From: Streptomyces sp. STR69
Lineage (GTDB): Bacteria > Actinomycetota > Actinomycetes > Streptomycetales > Streptomycetaceae
Direction: 5' to 3'
Length of the DNA: 64,000 nt
NCBI RefSeq assembly: GCF_024519455.1
Contig: NZ_JALJRY010000001.1
Location: 726,076-790,075 of the forward strand
Of the stretch, positions 10,290 through 18,822 are shown piece after piece. Below the pieces are notes generated by a model. That model was not told where the DNA came from and ran no database searches. It saw nothing but the letters and a program-made list of their open reading frames with translations. Position 1 is the stretch's first letter. Every line of letters begins with the position of its first letter. The position numbers and the translations under genes were made by a program.

Positions 10290-10688
10290 GTGCCCGGAAT
10301 CGACGAGTGCTTACTGGAGGCCATGCGACTGCCCGGTGCCCGGGGCGCCGCGCTGGTCGACTGGACCAGCGGGCTGGCCCTGGGCGTCGTAGGAGAGTCG
10401 CCCGGGGGTGACCAGGAGGCCAGTGCGGCCGAGGCCGCGGAGCTGGCGCGGCTGGCGGCCGAGCACCGGGCGTTCGCGTCCGACGCGGAGGACGGGGAGG
10501 AGGCCGACGATCCTCCGCTGGAGGATCTGATCGTCAGCAACCGGGACAGCTATCACGTGCTGCGGTTCGTGCGGACGTCGTTCGACAGCAGTGTGTTCCT
10601 GCATCTGTGGCTGGCCCGCACGGAGGGCAATCTCGCGCTGGCCCGGATCCGGCTCGGCGAGATGGCGGGACGGCTGGTGCTGGGATGA
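10290..10688 (+). CDS. Roadblock/LC7-like protein with early TTA codon
   Basis: A 132-residue protein with a roadblock-type core (ALVDWTSGLALGVVG near residue 20; LEDLIVSNRDSYHVLRFV near 77; a C-terminal helix with LARIRLGEMAGRL). Roadblock proteins regulate or scaffold small GTPases, as in MglB and CvnB. GTG 10290 has a strong GGAGGGGAG ribosome site. Codon 8 is TTA (10311-10313), the rare leucine codon read by bldA tRNA, so translation may depend on bldA. An in-frame ATG at 10323 would skip the TTA, but its GGAGG lies only 2 nt upstream. The next gene overlaps by ATGA. Confidence 0.82.
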   Translation: MPGIDECLLEAMRLPGARGAALVDWTSGLALGVVGESPGGDQEASAAEAAELARLAAEHRAFASDAEDGEEADDPPLEDLIVSNRDSYHVLRFVRTSFDSSVFLHLWLARTEGNLALARIRLGEMAGRLVLG

Positions 10689-11506
10689 CCGCTCTCAGGA
10701 CCACGCCGACCACCCCGCCGCCGCGGCTGCCGGTGCGGGACAAGGCCGCCGCCGTCGACCGGGCCTGGGGCGGGGTGTCGCCGATGCTGACCCGGCTCGC
10801 GGCGGAGGAGGCCACCGGTGTCCTCGTCCGCGAGCGCGGCAGTCTGCATCTCGTCGCGGGCCATGTGGTGCACGCCGAGAGCCCGTCCGCCCCCGGTCTC
10901 GACCTGCTCCTCACCGCGCACGGCACCCTGCGCACCGAGGCCTGGGAGGCCGCCGCCAACGCGACCGACGACCGGCACGCCACCACCCGGCTGCTGCTCG
11001 ACGGCGGCCTGATCGGCGCGGGCGCGCTGGAGTTGTGCCAGCTCGGGGCGTTGTACGACGCGGCGTACTTCGTGCTCGCGCCGAGCAGCACCCCGGGGCG
11101 TTTCCGGTACGGGGTCACGCATCCGCTGGGCTCCGTGCGGCCGGTTCCGGTGGCCGCACTGGAACGCGAGACGCAGCGCCGCCGCGAACTGCTGCACCGC
11201 GTCTGGCCGGACGCGGCGACGGACGGCGCGCCGCTGATGCGGGCCGACCCCGCCGCGCCCCCGCCGATCACAGCCCGGCAGGCCGCCGTACTGGCGCAGG
11301 TGGACGGGGTACGGACGGCGCCGGAGATCGCGCGGCTGCTGGGCCGGCGGGCGTACCCCACGCTGCTGGACGTCCGGCGGCTGGTGTCGGCGGGGCTCGT
11401 CTCGCCCCGGCCGCCCGCGCCGCCCGCCGTCATGCCACCGCCCGACGTCACCGACCCCGACATCACATTGCTGAAGAGGCTCAGGGATGCGCTGGAGGCC
11501 CTTTGA
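10685..11506 (+). CDS. PATAN/DUF4388-like protein
   Basis: A 273-residue protein whose N-terminal third resembles the PATAN (DUF4388) domain of bacterial signalling proteins: GVLVRERGSLHLVAGHVVHA, then GLDLLLTAHGTL. A winged-helix-like C-terminal part follows (ARQAAVLAQVDGVRTAPEIA, residues about 195-250). Its ATG overlaps the stop of the roadblock gene (ATGA), so the two are translationally coupled. PATAN proteins are often found with roadblock and GTPase modules. There is no transmembrane segment. The role in this module is inferred. Confidence 0.7.
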   Translation: MTALRTTPTTPPPRLPVRDKAAAVDRAWGGVSPMLTRLAAEEATGVLVRERGSLHLVAGHVVHAESPSAPGLDLLLTAHGTLRTEAWEAAANATDDRHATTRLLLDGGLIGAGALELCQLGALYDAAYFVLAPSSTPGRFRYGVTHPLGSVRPVPVAALERETQRRRELLHRVWPDAATDGAPLMRADPAAPPPITARQAAVLAQVDGVRTAPEIARLLGRRAYPTLLDVRRLVSAGLVSPRPPAPPAVMPPPDVTDPDITLLKRLRDALEAL

Positions 11507-11540
11507 GTGGCAGCGAGCACGCGCCGAGAGGAGAGAGCCG

Positions 11541-12053
11541 ATGGCCTCCGAGGCCGAAATCCTGGACGAGCTGCGCCGGTTGAGAGCCCGGGTGCCGCAG
11601 CTGACGGGGGCGCTCGCGGCGGGCGTCGACGGTCTCGTGCTGGCGCAGGACACCCCGGGCGTCGAGCCGGAGCGGGTCGCGGCGCTCACCGTGACGGCGC
11701 TGGGCGTGGCCGTACGGATGGCGGACGCGACCGGGCAGGGCGACTTCCGCGAGCTGCTCGTGCGCGGGGTCTACGGCTATGTCGCGACCTACGCGGCGGG
11801 CCGGGGCGCCGTGCTGACCGTGCTCGCCCAGGACCGCGTGAACGTCGGCCGGCTGCTGCTGGAGGGCCGCCGCGCGGGGGCCCGGATCGGGGAACTGGTC
11901 GACGCCGAGGCGGCGGCGACGGCCGAGGCCGAGGAGCGGGCCGACGCGGCGCCCGTCAAGGCGCCCACCAAAGCCACCACCGCACGAACGAGAACGGCGC
12001 GCGCACCACGCACCACCGCAACGACCAACGCGCGCACCACCACGGAAAGTTGA
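11541..12053 (+). CDS. Roadblock/LC7 protein with basic, Thr/Ala-rich tail
   Basis: A 170-residue protein. Residues 1-120 form a roadblock-like domain ([19 protein letters not shown] near the start; [19 protein letters not shown]; a terminal [12 protein letters not shown]). The last 45 residues are a low-complexity, positively charged tail rich in Ala, Thr, Arg and Lys, probably disordered. ATG 11541 follows GAGAGGAGAGAG. It lies 34 nt after the PATAN gene and 22 nt before the third roadblock gene, in the same apparent operon. Confidence 0.75.
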   Translation: MASEAEILDELRRLRARVPQLTGALAAGVDGLVLAQDTPGVEPERVAALTVTALGVAVRMADATGQGDFRELLVRGVYGYVATYAAGRGAVLTVLAQDRVNVGRLLLEGRRAGARIGELVDAEAAATAEAEERADAAPVKAPTKATTARTRTARAPRTTATTNARTTTES

Positions 12054-12075
12054 ACGGACCCAAGGGAGCACTGTC

Positions 12076-12450
12076 ATGGCCAACACCGAAACCTCGCTCA
12101 AAGAGGCGCTGACCTCCATCGAGGGCGCGACCGGAGTCGCGCTCGTCGACTACACCAGCGGTATGGCGCTCGGCACGATGGGCGGCAGCAAGACCTTCGA
12201 CCTCGGCGTCGCCGCCGCCGGCAACACCGACGTGGTGCGCGCCAAGATGCGCACCATGGAGCACCTCGGCCTGAAGGGCGACATCGAGGACATCCTGATC
12301 ACCCTGTCGAGCCAGTACCACCTGATCCGGCTGATCAAGGGCCGCGGCGGCAACGGCCTGTTCCTGTACCTGGTGCTGGACGCCAGCCGCAGCAACCTGG
12401 CGATGGCCCGGCACCAGTTGAAGAAGATCGAGCTGGACCTGGAGGTGTAG
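12076..12450 (+). CDS. Roadblock/LC7 domain protein
   Basis: A compact 124-residue roadblock protein: [20 protein letters not shown] at about 14-33, [20 protein letters not shown] at 75-94 and [17 protein letters not shown] at the end. A GGGAG site sits upstream of ATG 12076. It is the last gene of a four-gene set. Conservons (cvn) pair one roadblock with a histidine kinase, DUF742 and a GTPase; none of those partners is here. Confidence 0.85.
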   Translation: MANTETSLKEALTSIEGATGVALVDYTSGMALGTMGGSKTFDLGVAAAGNTDVVRAKMRTMEHLGLKGDIEDILITLSSQYHLIRLIKGRGGNGLFLYLVLDASRSNLAMARHQLKKIELDLEV

Positions 12451-12457
12451 CGCCTGG

Positions 12458-13051
12458 CTACGCGTACACGTCGCCGCGGCGGCGCGCCCCGCCCGGGGTG
12501 GCGTCGCCCGCGGCGATGCCGGTGGAGCGGTAGCCCTTGACCGGCTTGCCGGCGGGGGCACCGCCCCGCTTGTCCAGCCAGTCCACGCGGATCCACAGCA
12601 GTGCGTCGTCGGCCCGTTCCCGGCGCCCCAGCCAGGCGGCCTTCAGCCGCAGGCCCGTGCCGGCCCCGGCGAGCAGCATGCCGCCCGCCGCCGGCACGGC
12701 GAACCCGCTGCCCAGCGCGAGCGCGAAGGCGAGGACGAGCCACCAGCGGTGCGCACGGCGCCAGTTGCGTACGGACACCGCACGGTCCTGGAGCACATCG
12801 TGCTTGCCGGCCCGGGCGGCGCCACGGGCGAGGGCGGTGTAGCGCCTACGGCGCGAGTACGTCACCACGGCCGCCGCGATGACGAACAGGGCGGCCCCGG
12901 CCAGCACCCCGATCCGGCGCCCGGTGATGCCGGGCAGCAGCACGCCGACACCCGCCGCCAGCACCCCGAACCACCACAGCGGGGCGGCTCCGGCCCGTAC
13001 GACGACGGCCACTCGGGCCAGCCCCTGGACTCTGCGATCTCCGCGTGCCAC
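12458..13051 (-). CDS. Integral membrane protein of unknown function
   Basis: A 197-residue protein with a basic N-terminus, two hydrophobic segments (about 23-60), a cytoplasmic Arg/Lys-rich stretch, and two more hydrophobic segments (about 103-130). A soluble C-terminal third contains WIRVDWLDKRGG. GTG 13051 has AGGAGG upstream. It converges on the roadblock operon with only 7 nt between. I recognise no family. Confidence 0.65.
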   Translation of the reverse strand: MARGDRRVQGLARVAVVVRAGAAPLWWFGVLAAGVGVLLPGITGRRIGVLAGAALFVIAAAVVTYSRRRRYTALARGAARAGKHDVLQDRAVSVRNWRRAHRWWLVLAFALALGSGFAVPAAGGMLLAGAGTGLRLKAAWLGRRERADDALLWIRVDWLDKRGGAPAGKPVKGYRSTGIAAGDATPGGARRRGDVYA

Positions 13052-13176
13052 GTCCTGCCTCCTGGTCGTCCCGGCACAGTTCCGTCGGGCCGCGACACTA
13101 GTGAGCGAACGTGAGACGAGTCTGAGAACGGGCTTTTCCGCCCTGTCCCCGGGTCATGAGAGGCCCTCTCCCCGGG

Positions 13177-13432
13177 TCAGGAGGGGGTGTCCAGGCGCTC
13201 GGTGAGCTCTCCGGCGGCCCAGCGGGCCCACTGCTCGGCGGTCTCGGAACCCCGCAGGCCGTATTCGAGCATGAGCCAGCCGCAGACCTGGACGGGGTCG
13301 CCCACCCACTGCGCGTTGTCGTGGATGGCCTGCAGCGCCGTGAGCCGCGCGTGGTTGTGGTCGGCGAACTTCTCCAGATACGCGGCGCCTTCGCCGCTGT
13401 TGAGGGTCCACAGGAAGAAGACGCGGAGCAGG
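13177..13432 (-). pseudogene. 3' fragment of an unidentified gene
   Basis: A coding-like minus-strand frame ends at the stop at 13177. It reads LRVFFLWTLNSGEGAAYLEK at its upstream limit and VQVCGWLMLEYGLRGSETAE near its end. No start codon with a ribosome site is present. The frame becomes nonsense at about 13432, where plus-strand coding begins. I infer an intact gene that lost its 5' part; the family is not recognised. Confidence 0.55.
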
Positions 13433-13863
13433 GCGCCGCCACCTGCGCCTTCTTCGTGGTCATGGCCGTCGTCGCGCTGGCGGACCCGGCGTCGGGTCTG
13501 CGGAACTGGATCTGCGCGCTGGCGAACGCCACCCTGGCGACCACGGCCCTGGCCTCGCTCGCCGTGCGCCGCCCCTTCACCCTGGCCTTCGCCCGGGCCG
13601 AGGTGCCGCAGGAGTTCTGGCACGCGCCCCGGTTCATCCGGGTCAACATGGTCCTGACGGCGATATGGGCAGCCGCGTTCACCCTCGGCGCGCTCGCCTG
13701 CGCCTTCGTGGTCCACTACGACCACTCCGCGACCGCGCCGCTGGTCACCGTCCAGGTTCTGGCGTTCGTCGTCCCGTTCGTCCTCTCCGGCCGCTACGCC
13801 GCCCGAGCCAAGGCCGCGGCCGCGGCCGGACAGGCGATGGCACGAGCGCGCACGACGGAATGA
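13433..13863 (+). pseudogene. 3' fragment of a membrane-protein gene
   Basis: The plus-strand frame reads FFVVMAVVALADPASGLRNW, then EVPQEFWHAPRFIRVN and two further hydrophobic helices before the stop at 13861-13863. The protein begins in the middle of a membrane helix with no ribosome site, so the N-terminal part is missing. It meets the opposite-strand fragment at about 13432. An internal start at ATG 13456 could give a short protein. Its stop overlaps the ATG of the TMEM175-like gene. Confidence 0.55.
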
Positions 13864-14480
13864 CCGAACCGGTCGAACCGGCCGAGCGGATCGAACCGGC
13901 AAGTCCGGAGCGGCTGATCTACTTCTCGGACGCGGTGGCGGCCATCGCCATCACACTGCTGGCCCTGGAACTGCCGGTCCCGGGCGCGGAAGCGCACGCC
14001 GACTCGGGCGTGCAGCACTTCCTGCGCGAGCACCTGACGGAGTACTTCGCGTTCCTCGTCAGCTTCGCGGCCATCGCCCTGCAGTGGATGCTGCACCAGC
14101 GTCTCTTCCGGTACGTGACCGGGCTGTCCGGCGGGGCCATCCGCTGGAACCTGCTGTGACTGCTGCTGATCGTCGTCACGCCGTTCACGACGAAACTGCT
14201 GACCAGCGAGGCGGACGCGTTCCGGATCCAGTTCATCGTGTACGCGGCCGGCCAGGCCCTGACCAGCCTGTCGTTCCGGCTGGCCGTCGCGGATCTGCGC
14301 AGGTCCGGGCTGCTGCGCCCGGACGCCCCGCGCGCGGTGATCGCCGAGACCCTGGCCTGGGTGGACGCGACGATCGTGACCTTCGCCGTCTCGATCCCCG
14401 TCGCCCTGGTCACGCACTGGGCGTCCCTGTGCTGGGCGCTGCTGCCGGTGACACAGAAGATCCTGCGCCGCGTCAGCTGA
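13860..14480 (+). pseudogene. TMEM175-family (DUF1211) potassium channel, interrupted by in-frame TGA
   Basis: The frame begins with MTEPVEPAERIEPASPERL and the family hallmark RLIYFSDAVAAIAITLLALE in the first helix, then three more hydrophobic segments. At 14157-14159 a TGA interrupts RWNLL-stop-LLLIVVTPF. The same frame continues without further stops to 14480 (PVALVTHWASLCWALLPVTQ). The total would be about 205 residues, normal for bacterial TMEM175. A single change from TGG (Trp) to TGA explains it. Family members are tetrameric K+ channels; this copy should be non-functional unless the stop is read through. Confidence 0.8.
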
Positions 14481-14486
14481 CGGGAA

Positions 14487-14520
14487 GGGGCCGCCCGGCA
14501 ACCACGACCCGGGCGGCCCC
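14487..14520. terminator. Bidirectional hairpin between convergent genes
   Basis: A 12-bp perfect GC-rich stem (GGGGCCGCCCGG and its complement) with a 10-nt loop lies between the plus-strand channel pseudogene and the minus-strand RpiR gene. It lacks a long T tract, as is usual in Streptomyces. Confidence 0.7.
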
Positions 14521-14561
14521 GACGCGGAACCACACCCGCACACGCGGGACCGGACACCCCG

Positions 14562-15470
14562 TCACTCCACGAACAGCCCCCGCGCCGCCGCCCGCACGTC
14601 GAACTCCTCCAACCGGGCCTGCGCGTCCGGCAGGTCGTCGCACATCGCCTCAAGGAGCACCCGGCCCAGCAGCATCGGCGCGCACGCCGTGTCGAAAGCG
14701 AGGCCGGTGCCGACGGCCGCCGGGATCAGCAGGTCGGACACCTTGGCGACCGGCGCGAACGCCGAGTCCGCGACGGTGACGACGGTCAGACCCGCCTCGC
14801 GCGCATACGCCAGCGTGTCCACGACCTCGCGCGGATGCCGGGGCAGCGCGAAGCACAACAGGGCGGTGGCACCGGCCCTCACGGCCGCGTCGATCCGGTC
14901 GTGGATCATCGTGCCGCCCTCGTTGAGCAGCCGTACGTCCGGATGGACCTTGGCGGCGAAGTACGCGAAGCCGTACGCCTGGGAGGCCGCCGCGCGCAGC
15001 CCGAGGACGGGCAGCGGGCGGGAGGCGGCGAGCAGCCGGCCCGCCTTGGCGACCGGGCGGGGGTCGGCCAGTATCTCGGCGAGGTGCCTGAGGTTCTCGA
15101 TCTCGGCCTCTACGGCCTGCTGGTACTCGTTGTACGACGCCGTGTCGGTGACGGACTCGGCGGGCGCGACCTCGCGGAGGTGTTTGCGCAGCGCCGGGTA
15201 GCCGTCGAAGCCGAGGGCGACCGCGAAGCGGGTCACGGAGGGCTGGCTGACACCGGCGAGTTCGGCGAGTTCCACGCTGGACAGGAACGGCACCTCGGCG
15301 GCGCGCCGCACCATGCTGTGCGCGATACGCCGCTGGGTCGGCGTGAGCCGGTGCCCCTCGAAGAGCGTCTGCAGTCGTGCGGCCGGGCTGTCGGTCACAC
15401 CCGTACTCCTGTCCAAGGTCCCCTCCAGGCTTCCGTCCACCGTCTCTTCCAGGCTCCCATCCACGGTCAT
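14562..15470 (-). CDS. RpiR/MurR-family transcriptional regulator
   Basis: A 302-residue regulator with an N-terminal RpiR helix-turn-helix (LTPTQRRIAHSMVRR, then ELAELAGVSQPSVTRFAVAL, about residues 45-95). A C-terminal SIS sugar-phosphate-binding-type domain follows (VLGLRAAASQAYGFAYFA; LCFALPRHPREVVDT; VVTVADSAFAPVAKVSDLLI). Residues 1-25 contain a repeated VDGSLE motif. Its ATG overlaps the stop of the ammonia-lyase-like gene (ATGA), so it is probably the autogenous regulator of that operon. The effector is unknown. Confidence 0.88.
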   Translation of the reverse strand: MTVDGSLEETVDGSLEGTLDRSTGVTDSPAARLQTLFEGHRLTPTQRRIAHSMVRRAAEVPFLSSVELAELAGVSQPSVTRFAVALGFDGYPALRKHLREVAPAESVTDTASYNEYQQAVEAEIENLRHLAEILADPRPVAKAGRLLAASRPLPVLGLRAAASQAYGFAYFAAKVHPDVRLLNEGGTMIHDRIDAAVRAGATALLCFALPRHPREVVDTLAYAREAGLTVVTVADSAFAPVAKVSDLLIPAAVGTGLAFDTACAPMLLGRVLLEAMCDDLPDAQARLEEFDVRAAARGLFVE

Positions 15471-16999
15471 GACGTGCTCCCCCTCCAGATCTCGGTGAAC
15501 CGGTCCAGCAGTCCGGCCGCCGCCGTCACATCGTCCGTGAGCGGCCGGTCCGCCGTCTCGTCGTCGAGCACCGATTCGGCCAGCTCCAGCGCGCGGCCGA
15601 CCGGCAGTTCCGGCTCGGGCCGCAGGTCGCGCTGGCGCAACGCCCGTACGGCGGCGACGAGTTCGCAGCCCACGACGAGACGGTACGCGCGGCAGGCGCG
15701 CAGTGTCTGACGGGCGGCGAGCGAGGCGAAGCTGGCCTGTTCCTCGACGCCCCGGGAGAGTACAGCGTGCCCGAGCGAGGCGGGAGCCGAGAACGCGCGC
15801 AGGTCGCCGAGGGCGGCTGCGGCGGCGTACTCCAGGATCATCACGCCGGAGGAGGCGGGCTCGTTGTCGGCGAGGAAGGGCTTGAGGCGGGTGAACGAGG
15901 GCTCGTTGAGGGAGGAGAGCCGGGACGTCGAGAGCCGGGCCACCTGGGTGAGCGCGAGCCTGAAGTGGTCCAGGGCGAGGGCGAGTTGGGCCTGGTAGAA
16001 GCCGCCGTGATGGTAGGCGGTCATGTCCTCGGCGGAGATGAAGGGGTTCTCGGCAGCCGCGTTGATCTCGATCGCGAGGACCTCCTCCAGCGCGTCCGCC
16101 GCGTCGTGCGCGGGCCCGTGGATCTGCGGCAGACACCGGAAGCCGTACGGGTCCTGGATCCGCCCGAGGGGAGGGGTGGGCCGGTCGGCGGCACCGATCA
16201 ACTCCCGCATCCGGCGGGCGACTTCGACCGATCCCCGGTGCGGACGGGCCGCGTGCACGGGCGCGGCGAACGGCTCGTGCGACCCGTCCACGGCGAGCAG
16301 TGAGAGCGCGCCGACGACCTGGGTGGCACCGATGAGCCCGCGCAGCTCGTGCAGCGCGAGGGCGGACTGCCCGAGGGTGAGGGCGTTGCTGCTGATGAGC
16401 GCCAACGCGTCGTTGTTGTCGAGGGGTTGGGGTTCGGGAACGCCGACCGAATCCCGGCCCGTCCCGCGCCAGGACCTCTCCCCCACCAGAGCCAGCCCCA
16501 CCTGGGCCAGCGCGGCGATGTCCCCGGTCCCCACCGACCCGAACTCGTTGACGGCCGGATACACCCCGCTCTCCAGCGCCTCGCAGAGCGCGGTGACGAC
16601 CGTCGGCCGCAGTCCCGCGCCGCCTGCGAGCAGCTGGTTGGCGCGGACGGCGAGCATGGCCCGCACCTCCCGGGCCGGAAGCTCGTCGCCGATCGCGCCG
16701 GCGTGGCTGCGGAGCAGCCTCAGCCCGTGCTCGGCGGCGGCCTCGGTGGGCACGTCCTCGTTCCGGTTGGCGCCGACGCCGGTCGAGCGGCCGTAGACGC
16801 GACCGGTCGCGGCGATCTGGCGGGCCGCGTCCCAGGACTCGGCCGCGCGCTTCATCGCGTCGGTGCCGGGGACCGGCCGGGCGTCCCCGTCGGCGAGCCG
16901 GACGACATCGGCGACCCCGAAGCCGACCCCGTCGAGGACGACGAGGTCGGAGCTCCCGGACACCATCGCATCCGCCGCGTCCGCGATCTGAGACGACAT
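15467..16999 (-). CDS. Histidine/aromatic ammonia-lyase homologue lacking the MIO Ala-Ser-Gly triad
   Basis: A 510-residue member of the HAL/PAL fold. Conserved blocks are present: YGRSTGVGANRN near residue 70 (the YGxxTGFG block), NQLLAGGAGLRP, QDPYGFRCLPQIHG near 290, and EINAAAENPF. The electrophile loop, however, reads FGSVGTGDIAALAQ (residues about 153-166), with Gly-Thr-Gly where lyases have Ala/Cys-Ser-Gly, plus a one-residue deletion. The MIO prosthetic group therefore should not form normally. ATG 16999 has GAGGGGAG upstream; a TTG at 17008 is an alternative. Co-translated with the RpiR gene and divergent from an osmoprotectant ABC transporter. Confidence 0.82.
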   Translation of the reverse strand: MSSQIADAADAMVSGSSDLVVLDGVGFGVADVVRLADGDARPVPGTDAMKRAAESWDAARQIAATGRVYGRSTGVGANRNEDVPTEAAAEHGLRLLRSHAGAIGDELPAREVRAMLAVRANQLLAGGAGLRPTVVTALCEALESGVYPAVNEFGSVGTGDIAALAQVGLALVGERSWRGTGRDSVGVPEPQPLDNNDALALISSNALTLGQSALALHELRGLIGATQVVGALSLLAVDGSHEPFAAPVHAARPHRGSVEVARRMRELIGAADRPTPPLGRIQDPYGFRCLPQIHGPAHDAADALEEVLAIEINAAAENPFISAEDMTAYHHGGFYQAQLALALDHFRLALTQVARLSTSRLSSLNEPSFTRLKPFLADNEPASSGVMILEYAAAAALGDLRAFSAPASLGHAVLSRGVEEQASFASLAARQTLRACRAYRLVVGCELVAAVRALRQRDLRPEPELPVGRALELAESVLDDETADRPLTDDVTAAAGLLDRFTEIWRGSTS

Positions 17000-17140
17000 A
17001 TGGTCCAAACTCCCCTCAATCAGGACACTCGATCTTGCCTGCCGGGCATCCGTTACCTCGGATTAACGCGGAGACATTGACAAACTATTCAGACACCGAG
17101 AACTCTGCATGACGTTATACAGCCGGGCAAGGGACAACTC
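17000..17140. promoter_or_regulatory. Divergent control region, ammonia-lyase homologue / osmoprotectant ABC
   Basis: A 141-bp spacer, clearly AT-richer than its surroundings at 17050-17125. It contains TTGACA at 17077-17082 and TTATAC at 17115-17120, but not at a standard mutual spacing. The upstream RpiR regulator is the natural candidate to bind here. Confidence 0.4.
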
Positions 17141-18184
17141 ATGATCCAGTTCGACGCGGTCCACAAGCGCTTCCCCAACGGCACGACAGCAGTTCACGAC
17201 CTCTCTCTGGAGATGCCGGAAGGCGGGGTCACCGTACTGGTCGGTTCCTCCGGTTGCGGCAAGACGACCACCCTTCGGATGATCAACCGGATGATCGACC
17301 CGACCTCGGGCGTCATCAAGGTCGGCGGCAAGGACGTCACCCAGCAGGACGCCGCCGAGCTGCGCCGCTCCATCGGGTACGTCATCCAGCAGTCGGGGCT
17401 CTTCCCGCACCGCACGGTCCTCGACAACATCGCCACCGTGCCGCTCCTGCTGGGCCACGGCCGGAAGAAGGCCAGGGCCCGCGCGGCCGAACTCCTGGAG
17501 ACCGTCGGCCTCGCCGCCGACGCCGGGAAGCGGTACCCGCACCAGCTCTCCGGCGGCCAGCAGCAGCGCGTCGGCGTGGCCCGCGCGCTCGCCGCCGACC
17601 CGCCGGTGCTGCTGATGGACGAGCCCTTCGGCGCCGTCGACCCGGTGGTCCGCACCCAGCTCCAGGACGAACTCCTGCGTCTGCAGAAGGAGTTGAACAA
17701 GACCATCGTCTTCGTCACGCACGACATCGACGAGGCCGTACGGCTCGGCGACCGCATCGCGATCTTCCGCACCGGCGGCCACCTCGTCCAGTGCGCGGCC
17801 CCCGCCGAACTCCTCGCCCGCCCGGCCGACGACTTCGTCGCCGACTTCCTCGGCGCCGAGCGCGGTCTCAAGCTGCTCTCGCTGAAGACCCTCGCGGACG
17901 TCCCGCAGGGCCCGGCCCCCGAGGGCGGCACCTGGACGCTCGTACTCGACGAGGCGCGCAAGCCGCTCCACTGGGCGACCAAAGCCACGGACGGCGCCGA
18001 GATCCCCGTACGACCGCTCCAGGACGGCGACTCCCTGCTCGCGGCCCTCAACGAGTCCGTAGCCTCCCCCAACGGCCTGATCGCCCGCGTCGACGCGGCC
18101 GGTGTCCTCACCGGCGTCTCGTCCCGCGACGACATCCACACGCACGCGGGCCAGGCGCACGCCGAAGCGCGGGTGGCGGCATGA
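17141..18184 (+). CDS. Osmoprotectant ABC transporter ATP-binding protein (OpuCA/ProV-like)
   Basis: A 347-residue ATPase: Walker A VGSSGCGKTTT (about residue 32), signature LSGGQQQRVGVARAL (about 140) and Walker B VLLMDEPFGAVDP. The C-terminal extension (about 245-347) resembles the regulatory CBS region of glycine betaine/carnitine/choline importers, ending in a conserved LTGVSSRDDI. It energises uptake of compatible solutes through the two permeases that follow. Its stop overlaps the next ATG (ATGA). Confidence 0.92.
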   Translation: MIQFDAVHKRFPNGTTAVHDLSLEMPEGGVTVLVGSSGCGKTTTLRMINRMIDPTSGVIKVGGKDVTQQDAAELRRSIGYVIQQSGLFPHRTVLDNIATVPLLLGHGRKKARARAAELLETVGLAADAGKRYPHQLSGGQQQRVGVARALAADPPVLLMDEPFGAVDPVVRTQLQDELLRLQKELNKTIVFVTHDIDEAVRLGDRIAIFRTGGHLVQCAAPAELLARPADDFVADFLGAERGLKLLSLKTLADVPQGPAPEGGTWTLVLDEARKPLHWATKATDGAEIPVRPLQDGDSLLAALNESVASPNGLIARVDAAGVLTGVSSRDDIHTHAGQAHAEARVAA

Positions 18185-18822
18185 GCGTCGACTGGTCGTG
18201 GATCGGCGACCACACCGACGACCTGACCAGCCTCACGTTCTCGCATCTCCAGGCCGCGATGACCGCCGTCTTTTTCGGCCTGCTGATCTCGCTCCCGCTG
18301 GCCGTGGTCGCCCACCGGGTCCGCCCGCTCCGGGGCTTCCTGCTCGGCCTCTCGAACGTGCTCTTCACGATCCCGTCGATCGCGATCTTCGTGCTCCTGC
18401 TCCCGATCAGCGGCCTCACCCGCACCACCACCGTGATCGGCCTGACGGTCTACACGCTGGTCGTGCTGCTGCGGAACACGGTCGAGGGTCTGGACTCCGT
18501 CCCCGCGAAGACGAAAGAGGCCGCGAAGGCGATGGGCACGCGCCCCCTGCGCACGCTCCTCACCGTCGAACTCCCCCTCGCGCTCCCGGTGATCATGGCG
18601 GGCGTCCGCATCGCCACGGTCATGTCGATCTCCCTCGTCTCCGTGGCGACCTACATCGGTGACGGCGGCCTCGGCCAGCTCTTCACCGACGGCTTCCAGC
18701 GCGACTTCCCGACGCCGGTGATCGTGGGCGTGGTCCTCACCCTGCTGCTCGCGGTGGTCGCGGACGCGGCCCTGGTCGGCCTCCAGTACGTACTCACCCC
18801 GTGGAAGAGGCGGCGAGCCTGA
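18181..18822 (+). CDS. Osmoprotectant ABC permease 1 (OpuCB-like)
   Basis: A 213-residue membrane permease with five to six hydrophobic segments and the EAA-type loop EAAKAMGTRPLRTLLTVELP (about residues 117-136) that contacts the ATPase. It belongs to the ProW/OpuCB group. ATG 18181 overlaps the ATPase stop, and its own stop (TGATG) overlaps the second permease. Confidence 0.92.
   Translation: MSVDWSWIGDHTDDLTSLTFSHLQAAMTAVFFGLLISLPLAVVAHRVRPLRGFLLGLSNVLFTIPSIAIFVLLLPISGLTRTTTVIGLTVYTLVVLLRNTVEGLDSVPAKTKEAAKAMGTRPLRTLLTVELPLALPVIMAGVRIATVMSISLVSVATYIGDGGLGQLFTDGFQRDFPTPVIVGVVLTLLLAVVADAALVGLQYVLTPWKRRRA

Noticed and set aside
10290..12450. A conservon (cvn) operon
   Set aside because: There is no sensor kinase, DUF742 protein or GTPase; only roadblock-like and PATAN-like proteins are present.
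15467..16999. The strain's catabolic histidine ammonia-lyase HutH
   Set aside because: The MIO triad is missing and the gene is not with hutU; the true HutH is probably elsewhere.
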